Part shown: positions 16,801-21,060 of the stretch, piece by piece
How the letters are laid out: each line of letters opens with the position of its first letter
Numbering within the stretch: the first letter of the stretch is position 1
Virus record (IMG/VR): IMGVR_UViG_3300017917_001146
Location: 1 to 21,060 of that record
Source of the DNA: a virus
Length of the DNA: 21,060 nucleotides
Direction: 5' to 3' (one strand)
Notes under the pieces: generated by a model
The model's database searches: none
What the model saw: only the letters and a program-made list of their open reading frames with translations
Told to the model about the DNA's origin: nothing
Program-made: the position numbers and the translations under genes

Positions 16801-18140
16801 ATCAAAATGTAAGCATAGGAGGGGGGTCTGGAGGTATTGCCGTACTGTTAAATCCAGAAACAAATAATGGTTATTATTTTGAAATAGTTGCACTTACTGA
16901 AACAAATATAGAGTCATATCTAAAATTAGATAAAAATGGACAAGCAGAAGTTAATATAAACAATGTTGTATTTTATAAAGTTAAAAAAGATTCTGCTAAC
17001 AATAATGCAATACCAGTTAAACTTTGGGGTGGTATAACAAATATTATTGTTGACGATGGTAGATTTACTGGTCAATATAGAATGGCTGGAGAAGAAAAAC
17101 CAACGGTATATGATTTATCAGTAGAATATCAAGACATTGGTAAAACAAGAAGGTTCTATCTATATATAAATAATAAACTAATAAAAATAGTAGATGATAC
17201 AGACCCACTACCAATTTATAATAATATGGCTTTATTTGTTAGAGGTTCTTCAAGATGTATGTTTGAAAATGTTTATGCCCTATCAGAAAACTATGCTCAA
17301 AATACAGTGTTTACTGTAGGTAAAACATTATCAGATGTATTCGGTGATAAGTCTATTGACGCAAATGAATCTTTTAGAAAATATGCAATGAGTGGAATAA
17401 TTCAAGGAACCTATCTATCTGGCATTAGTTCTGAGCAACCACCAAAATATAATATGTATTTTGATGAGTTTGGAACTATTATGAGAGAATGTGCATATTT
17501 TGATATTAGATATGATCGTGCATACCCCGCATTATATGCACAATTATCGCCAACATTTAATCGTATCAAAGGATATACTGTTTCTGGATTCCAGGCTGAC
17601 TCGTATGGCGCTGAGTTTTTAATATTTAATTCATCAGATAAGGCTCTTGTTCTTGATGAGACTAGCGGAAATTATTTAAGAATTCAGGGTGTTTCTTTTA
17701 CACAGGACACCACACATGAATTAACTGTTGACGAATATTTTAGTAAAACAAGTAATTTATCAGATCCTCCATTTAGTGGAAGTTCGTTAGTTTATTCTCC
17801 TTTAGTAGAAAAAGCAAAATATGATGATATTAAACTAAGCAGAATAATATATGGAAATAATGGTTTTAGTTTAGATACACCATATATTCAGACACAAGAT
17901 GACGCCGATGCTCTAATGGGATGGATAATAAATAAAGTGATGGTTCCTAAAAAATCTATTGGTGTAAACTCTTTTGCTATACCAACTCTTCAATTAGGAG
18001 ATATAGTTACAATTGATTATAAAGATGAAAATAATTTAAATTTAGTTGCAAATAGTACAGATAGATTTGTAATTTATAATATAGAATATTCTAGAAATAA
18101 CAATGGTCCATCAATGACTTTGTATTTGAGTGAGGTGTAA
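13830..18140 (+). CDS. Tail hub / tail-associated protein with inserted lectin-like domain
   Basis: A 1,436-residue protein, probably the central hub of the tail tip (Tal/gp27-like). The N-terminus (ETSATVRLKSLVTAEINMNM, ~11-30) and the segment with DLIEISPRLVIDLSDKT (~392-408) look like hub folds known in actinophage minor tail proteins. Residues ~510-600 carry a SLSMAISTILDYVGF helix and an AEVLNQLAISTQSAMFFDEY element, as in gp44/gp27-type hubs. The final ~70 residues (PTLQLGDIVTIDY, then strands ending MTLYLSEV) look like the closing half of a hub barrel. Between them, about 930-1157, lies a beta-rich block with NGYYFEIVAL, RRFYLYINNKLIKIVDD and ALFVRGSSRCMFENVYAL, the pattern of a concanavalin/LamG-like sandwich, which suggests surface-sugar binding. 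The ribosome site GGAAGAGGT ends four bases before the ATG, and the gene follows the previous stop without a gap. Peptidase motifs were not recognised. Confidence 0.65.
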   Translation: MFVNEALKTHFETSATVRLKSLVTAEINMNMPDNIFKVGNYRYRTATPGSNYYNLPNTFDNLDSGNYYTGATDADVVVDNGFTNSGIPQQFTLKKDKMKMIYSLEDCLKPFRPRSGINKPLYFSGKYLANSGASLAQRPRYYMPSRYDQFRYWTSYRTENNIEYGVSNKVSNGLNYIEDAVPFVVYKNQVPANRIIVKVQTNTGSVDLGPFTTQTGSLSDPLYGEANKTTPSRWKIQYLVNNNWTDAITFNENSTRSDGSPIIGSDGYVEIQYGLIVPDIYKDIFIFAETLSSSTLLPEKSITGYSYLVVENEGEIGTFYIWTGSEYATFVPNYGWSLGSETVSALTNFVTDLTNPEQFTDTIAGATTYREFAYIQGIRVVAETMNKFDCTLDLIEISPRLVIDLSDKTIDYKITKIMSDIGITSLPVGQLLASTGSINIFDDDQAFNSNNTNSIVSGYLRKNIKFNFYEIIMNVDGFDYYVPIKTLYSEGIPQADVTAGTVSIGLRDFYFFFESMPAPRLLMTQTSLSMAISTILDYVGFTNYSFKRITGENDPIIPYFFVAPDQNVAEVLNQLAISTQSAMFFDEYNNFIVMSKDYIMPTSTNRATDFILSGSNNQTDTGVIQNQTSGNLPNILSISSEDKKIYNDGRINYTTRYIQRSYGSIREASMIDKDKTWIYKPVLLWEVAGDEATKTINEVASKQGNYVLGAMPINSDLSLELPTVINGVVTNNTIDLGENVYWLTRYQGYLYSNGEIIKYDAAEFNITGTGNVWISSNQEYQKYFASLPFNGKIYPTGLIRIFSTPYYETIDGITRLQPGAVYQHGRGQFGTPVTTHTAGINSYWSDNTYVRGCNMQTQYLFTTLLDEDVTRPSTTTGAAGVDNILARQTTRNSVIKNFMSTKYLTETAVNSLNSTQTGTIQSSALVMNGPSFKTTETPLNFVSYVYKNLDGAYKNFGTRMRIIGKIENNETRGQTPIGSSAYYQVNGVQPNQNVSIGGGSGGIAVLLNPETNNGYYFEIVALTETNIESYLKLDKNGQAEVNINNVVFYKVKKDSANNNAIPVKLWGGITNIIVDDGRFTGQYRMAGEEKPTVYDLSVEYQDIGKTRRFYLYINNKLIKIVDDTDPLPIYNNMALFVRGSSRCMFENVYALSENYAQNTVFTVGKTLSDVFGDKSIDANESFRKYAMSGIIQGTYLSGISSEQPPKYNMYFDEFGTIMRECAYFDIRYDRAYPALYAQLSPTFNRIKGYTVSGFQADSYGAEFLIFNSSDKALVLDETSGNYLRIQGVSFTQDTTHELTVDEYFSKTSNLSDPPFSGSSLVYSPLVEKAKYDDIKLSRIIYGNNGFSLDTPYIQTQDDADALMGWIINKVMVPKKSIGVNSFAIPTLQLGDIVTIDYKDENNLNLVANSTDRFVIYNIEYSRNNNGPSMTLYLSEV
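18132..18137 (+). promoter_or_regulatory. Ribosome binding site that decides the 18142 start
   Basis: GAGGTG lies four bases before ATG 18142. A GTG at 18130 is in frame and would add four residues, but the site lies inside those codons and nothing suitable lies ahead of it, so the ATG is preferred. Confidence 0.6.
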
Positions 18141-18141
18141 T

Positions 18142-19047
18142 ATGCCGTTTTATCCTATGTATAATAATGAACTAGTTCTTGATAATGAATTTGGTGCACT
18201 TGATAATGAAACATTAAAAATTCTTTCTGCAGCAAAAGCAGAAGAAGATAAAAGATCTTCTATGTCTACAAAGCAAAGAGCAGAACAAGATATTATTGAT
18301 AGTTTGAAAGATCAGGCAGAAGCACAAAGGGCTATTGCTGATGCAATTAAGGCACAGCAGGAAGCACAGGCGGCACTTGCTGCTGCACAAAAAGCAAAGG
18401 CAGATGCAGAAGCAGAAGCACGTAGAAAGGCTGCAGAAGAAGAAGCACGTAGAAAAGCAGAAGAAGAGGCACGTAGGAGGGCAGAAGAAGAGGCACGTAG
18501 AAAACAAAACGATAGATATGATACAAACTATGGAACATCAGTTTCTTCAACACCTGCTACCCCATCAACAATATCCTCTAAGCCATCAAATATTAGTCCA
18601 GTTACTCAAACTCCTCCACCACCCCCTGTTAAGACAGCGCCTATAGATACTATTCTTTTTGATAATGATACTGTTCCAATAGAGATAATGGCAGATCTTA
18701 TTTTTGAAAATATTGGTGGACAGGAATTAATTAATATTGCTAGAAATGACACAGTAAATGGTCAACAAATAATTTATCAGCCAATTAAAAATTTAACACA
18801 AATACAACAAGAATATAACCCTAATAATATTGTTGCTCTTCAGGCAACCTCAGATAAATACTTTCAAAATTTTGCTATAAAGTTTGATAGTAAGGTACCA
18901 GAAGAAGGAACTGGTGAAAATGGAGCACATGTTTATATAGATCCAGAAACTGGGTCTTTAGTTATTGAAGCCATTAATTTAGATTCAGATGAACAGATAG
19001 AATTAGAAATCAGCACAAGTGGTACAATATATGAGGCGGAAATATGA
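18142..19047 (+). CDS. Tail tip protein with TolA-like charged helix
   Basis: A 301-residue protein of unrecognised function, coded among tail-tip genes. It has three parts. Residues ~30-122 are an uninterrupted Ala/Glu/Lys/Arg/Gln-rich helix, ending in tandem ARRKAEEE units, that resembles the coiled-coil arm of TolA. Residues ~125-170 are a Ser/Thr/Pro linker with a run of five prolines. Residues ~175-301 form an acidic globular domain including IGGQELINIARNDTVNGQ, a YFQNFAIKF strand and the acidic C-terminal LVIEAINLDSDEQIELEIS. The layout suggests an extended stalk joining a tail-bound head to an exposed domain, but this is inference. The short N-terminus (MPFYPMYNNELVLDNEFG) could be the docking peptide. 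The stop overlaps the next start as ATGA. There is no signal peptide or membrane segment. Confidence 0.55.
   Translation: MPFYPMYNNELVLDNEFGALDNETLKILSAAKAEEDKRSSMSTKQRAEQDIIDSLKDQAEAQRAIADAIKAQQEAQAALAAAQKAKADAEAEARRKAAEEEARRKAEEEARRRAEEEARRKQNDRYDTNYGTSVSSTPATPSTISSKPSNISPVTQTPPPPPVKTAPIDTILFDNDTVPIEIMADLIFENIGGQELINIARNDTVNGQQIIYQPIKNLTQIQQEYNPNNIVALQATSDKYFQNFAIKFDSKVPEEGTGENGAHVYIDPETGSLVIEAINLDSDEQIELEISTSGTIYEAEI
18418..18504 (+). repeat. In-gene tandem repeat, 24-base units
   Basis: Three units plus a partial fourth: 18418-18444 (27 bases, one extra GAA-type codon), 18445-18468, 18469-18492 and 18493-18504. Each begins GCACGTAG and codes for ARR[K/R]A with trailing glutamates. Units differ by a few substitutions, and unit length differs by whole codons, so the frame is kept. 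Such an array can change copy number by slippage and would alter stalk length in 8-residue steps. Confidence 0.8.
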
Positions 19048-20195
19048 TAACAGACATTGGCAAAGAGATTATTGGTAAGTATATGCTTGGGCAGGCACCT
19101 ACCTATGCTTCCTATATTGCAATAGGATGTGGAGCACAGCCACTAGCAACTGCAGATCCATATGGAGACTACTCCACTAAAGAAAACCTTGACTTTGAGA
19201 TGTTCCGTGTTCCAATTTCTTCACGTGGCTTTGTAAATGATGGCGGTACAGAAAAACTAGTTTTAACAGCAGAACTACCAACAGAAGAAAGATATGAAAT
19301 AACAGAGATAGGTTTATATTCAGCAGGGTCAAACCCATCTGCTGGAGCATATGACAGCAAAACAGTATTTGCATTTTCTCAAGGAGAAAACTGGCAATAT
19401 CATACTTCATCTGCTGCTACATCTATTCCTACAATTACAAGCCCATTAGATGATCCTAATGATGATAACATTATTGCCACAACCAATAAAGTCTTTCAAA
19501 CAAATGCAGATAATTCAATATTTTATAAGGCACCACGACCAGAAAGATATGAGCGTTGTAGATTTTTAAATAATATTATTTTAATTCGTGGTGATGATGC
19601 AGATCTCACAATAGATCCATCTACTGGTAGTTCTGGGGGGCATTTTGTAATAGAGTCTGGATCTAATCATATACACTTAACTGGAGCAGATGTTAACTTT
19701 ACTAGAAACTCACCAATAGATGAATTAAGACTTGCATTTTCTATTATAAGCAAAGATGGTGATTCATTGGATGTTCCAGATACCGTTCGAATTTTAGTTG
19801 ACTTTGCAGAAACAGATACAGAAAATAGTGGAGAATTTGCCAGATTTGAAATAGAGTTAGAAAACGGTAGTGGTACAGGCGGAACATATGATTTTGCATC
19901 TAATAGATATTATGTTGTAAAAAAGCAACTACAGGAACTATATCAAACACAAGGATTCACCTGGAATGCTGTAACTGTTGTAAAAATTTATGCTTGTGCA
20001 ATAGTTGCCGATAATCCTTCAGAAGATTATTATATTGCTTTGGACGCTTTAAGACTAGAAAATATAGCAACAGTAAATCCACTATATGGTCTTACTGGAT
20101 ATTCTGTAGTTAAAAATACTGATGCAGAAACAATTGTTAAGTCTCCAAATACTAGCAACTATATTGAATTTAGGTTTTCTATTGGAGTAACATAA
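19044..20195 (+). CDS. Tail collar/fibre-type protein (putative)
   Basis: A 383-residue protein. The first ~100 residues (MITDIGKEIIGKYMLGQAPT, YASYIAIGCGAQPL, FEMFRVPISSRGF, YEITEIGLYSAGS) look like the baseplate/fibre attachment module seen in actinophage tail proteins of the same neighbourhood, as I recall them. A loop follows (~105-165), then from about 170 a beta-sandwich resembling a carbohydrate-binding module: GGHFVIESGSNHIHL, ELRLAFSIISKDGDSLDVPD, VRILVDFAETDTENSGEFAR. The last residues (SNYIEFRFSIGVT) close the sandwich. It probably binds the tail tip and contacts the cell surface; no catalytic motif is visible. GAGG at 19033-19036 precedes the ATG, which overlaps the previous TGA (ATGA), indicating coupling. 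The next ATG again overlaps its TAA. Confidence 0.55.
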   Translation: MITDIGKEIIGKYMLGQAPTYASYIAIGCGAQPLATADPYGDYSTKENLDFEMFRVPISSRGFVNDGGTEKLVLTAELPTEERYEITEIGLYSAGSNPSAGAYDSKTVFAFSQGENWQYHTSSAATSIPTITSPLDDPNDDNIIATTNKVFQTNADNSIFYKAPRPERYERCRFLNNIILIRGDDADLTIDPSTGSSGGHFVIESGSNHIHLTGADVNFTRNSPIDELRLAFSIISKDGDSLDVPDTVRILVDFAETDTENSGEFARFEIELENGSGTGGTYDFASNRYYVVKKQLQELYQTQGFTWNAVTVVKIYACAIVADNPSEDYYIALDALRLENIATVNPLYGLTGYSVVKNTDAETIVKSPNTSNYIEFRFSIGVT

Positions 20196-20725
20196 TGGCA
20201 GATCCAGTTATTAAAAAATTAATAGTTCCAATAGGTGATTTGCCACCAATTAATTCTGGTAATGAAGGATATACAATAAGGTATAGATTTATTTCTTCAG
20301 ATAAAAACAGAACATCACATTGGTCTCCAATATATTTAGTTCAACCTGGTTTTACTTATGAAACTGGAGAAATAGCATTTAATAAATCTGGCAGTATTGC
20401 ACAAATAGTTTGGGATTCTGTTACAGTAACAAAAGTTGATGGTCCAAATACATATACTATAACTAAAAGTCATGAATATGATATTTGGGTAAGATGGGAT
20501 AGAGGCTCTGGTAACGGAGATTGGCTATATAAAGAAAGAATAGATGGAACATCTATATTATTGCCAATTCCATCAACATGGACAATTAATGGAGTTGTAC
20601 AGCCTAATAATCCTAATAGACTTAGTGTTGAAATATATTTAAAAGGATATCCAATTGAAAGAGGAAATGGTCCAGTTGGTACACCGTTTCTAAAAATGTA
20701 TATTCTTACCAACGAAACCGTATAA
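20195..20725 (+). CDS. Tail protein with fibronectin-like fold (putative)
   Basis: A 176-residue, beta-rich protein. The segment YTIRYRFISSDKNRTSHWSP (~29-48) is reminiscent of a fibronectin type III strand pair. It is followed by QIVWDSV, a TYTITKSHEYDIWVRWD strand region, and a long closing strand (SVEIYLKGYPIERGNG). Such domains decorate tail tips and fibres and often bind sugars weakly. GGAG at 20184-20187 lies seven bases before the ATG, which overlaps the preceding stop by one base. It is followed at once by a promoter-like element and the next fibre gene. The specific role is unknown. Confidence 0.5.
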   Translation: MADPVIKKLIVPIGDLPPINSGNEGYTIRYRFISSDKNRTSHWSPIYLVQPGFTYETGEIAFNKSGSIAQIVWDSVTVTKVDGPNTYTITKSHEYDIWVRWDRGSGNGDWLYKERIDGTSILLPIPSTWTINGVVQPNNPNRLSVEIYLKGYPIERGNGPVGTPFLKMYILTNETV

Positions 20726-20734
20726 TGATATAAT
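20726..20734 (+). promoter_or_regulatory. Putative extended -10 promoter of the last gene
   Basis: TG-A-TATAAT lies directly after the stop of the previous gene. Predicted transcription start is near 20741, two bases before the ATG at 20743, so the transcript would be nearly leaderless. A weak GGAGAG (20735-20740) could serve readthrough transcripts. The spacer to a -35 is not evident, and chance occurrence in this AT-rich DNA is possible. Confidence 0.35.
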
Positions 20735-20742
20735 GGAGAGAT

Positions 20743-21060
20743 ATGACTAGCGTACCATTACCAGAACGAGGACAACCGTTAGATGTAACATACATCTATC
20801 AGTTAGCAGATACTATAAACCGTGTTTCCACACAAGTTTCTTCTGCTACATATAACTATACAACTGTTGATACGGTAAGTGCTGGAAAACAAAATGTAAA
20901 AACATCAGAGGCAAGAATAGTTGGTGGTTATGTAGAAGTAGCCAATAACTCTACAGTCAGCGCTGGTAATGAAAAAACATTTTCATATGATTTTCCATCA
21001 GACTTTAAGTATGCACCAATTGCAACAGCAACTGCTGTAAATATTGGAAATACACCAGCA
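20743..21060 (+). CDS. Tail fibre-like protein, 3' end beyond the window
   Basis: The frame is open from the ATG at 20743 to the window edge (106 codons) with no stop. The N-terminus (MTSVPLPERGQPLDVTYIYQ) is followed by a short helix (LADTINRVSTQVSS) and then beta-rich sequence (EARIVGGYVEVANNSTVSAG; FSYDFPSDFKYAPIATATAV). This pattern, a short helical attachment followed by a beta domain, is common in small fibre or receptor-binding subunits. Position at the end of the tip cluster agrees. GGAGAG lies two bases before the ATG, closer than usual. The full length and domain content are unknown. Confidence 0.5.
   Translation, partial: MTSVPLPERGQPLDVTYIYQLADTINRVSTQVSSATYNYTTVDTVSAGKQNVKTSEARIVGGYVEVANNSTVSAGNEKTFSYDFPSDFKYAPIATATAVNIGNTPA

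Noticed and set aside
18130-18141. GTG at 18130 as the start of the TolA-like gene
   Set aside because: The ribosome site GAGGTG lies within those codons and fits ATG 18142 at normal spacing.
18214-18646. Open frames on both strands over the repeat helix
   Set aside because: They are Cys/Phe/Leu-rich or His/Lys/Gln-rich translations of low-complexity repeats, with no start signal.

Overview
The window is a contiguous stretch of the late structural region of a long-tailed (siphovirus-type) double-stranded DNA phage or prophage. Every supportable gene lies on the + strand, gaps are tiny or absent, and the order is the classic one: head-tail joining proteins, tail terminator, tail tube, tail-assembly chaperones, tape measure, distal tail protein, tail hub, then tip/fibre proteins. 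No tRNA, integrase, replication gene, CRISPR or insertion sequence was seen. The DNA is AT-rich with AGA/AGG-type arginine codons in most genes. The host cannot be fixed from the sequence. I favour an actinobacterium, possibly a low-GC aquatic lineage: the tape measure carries D-x-V-P-x-L-L-T-P-G-E-A-V-I-P segments typical of actinophages, the putative promoters are extended -10 elements without a clear -35, and two of them would give (nearly) leaderless mRNAs. This is inference from family memory, not from a search.

Layout. Positions 2-2562 hold four tightly overlapping connector/neck genes; the first is cut by the window start and is open well upstream of its first in-window ATG. Positions 2563-3344 hold the major tail (tube) protein as a self-contained unit, with its own putative extended -10 promoter, a leader with a ribosome binding site, codon use unlike its neighbours, and a strong intrinsic terminator. 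Positions 3327-4460 hold two separate, paralogous tail-assembly chaperone genes, long form first and short form second, each behind its own extended -10 element. Positions 4480-13191 encode a 2,903-residue tape measure protein, which predicts a very long tail. Positions 13191-18140 encode a distal tail protein and a 1,436-residue hub/tail-associated protein that seems to contain an inserted lectin-like domain. Positions 18142-21060 hold tip/fibre genes: a TolA-like coiled-coil protein, a collar/fibre protein, a fibronectin-like protein and the start of a further fibre gene that runs off the window.

How the genes work together. The connector proteins close the filled head and dock the tail. 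The two chaperones coat the tape measure and recruit tube subunits. The tape measure sets tube length, and the distal, hub and fibre proteins build the tip that finds and opens the host.

The most interesting point is the chaperone locus. In lambda-like phages the short (G) and long (GT) proteins come from one gene by programmed frameshifting. Here the two forms appear as two free-standing paralogous genes, with no slippery site seen. The long copy seems to start leaderless, while the short copy has a consensus AGGAGG site, so stoichiometry may be set by translation initiation rather than by frameshifting.
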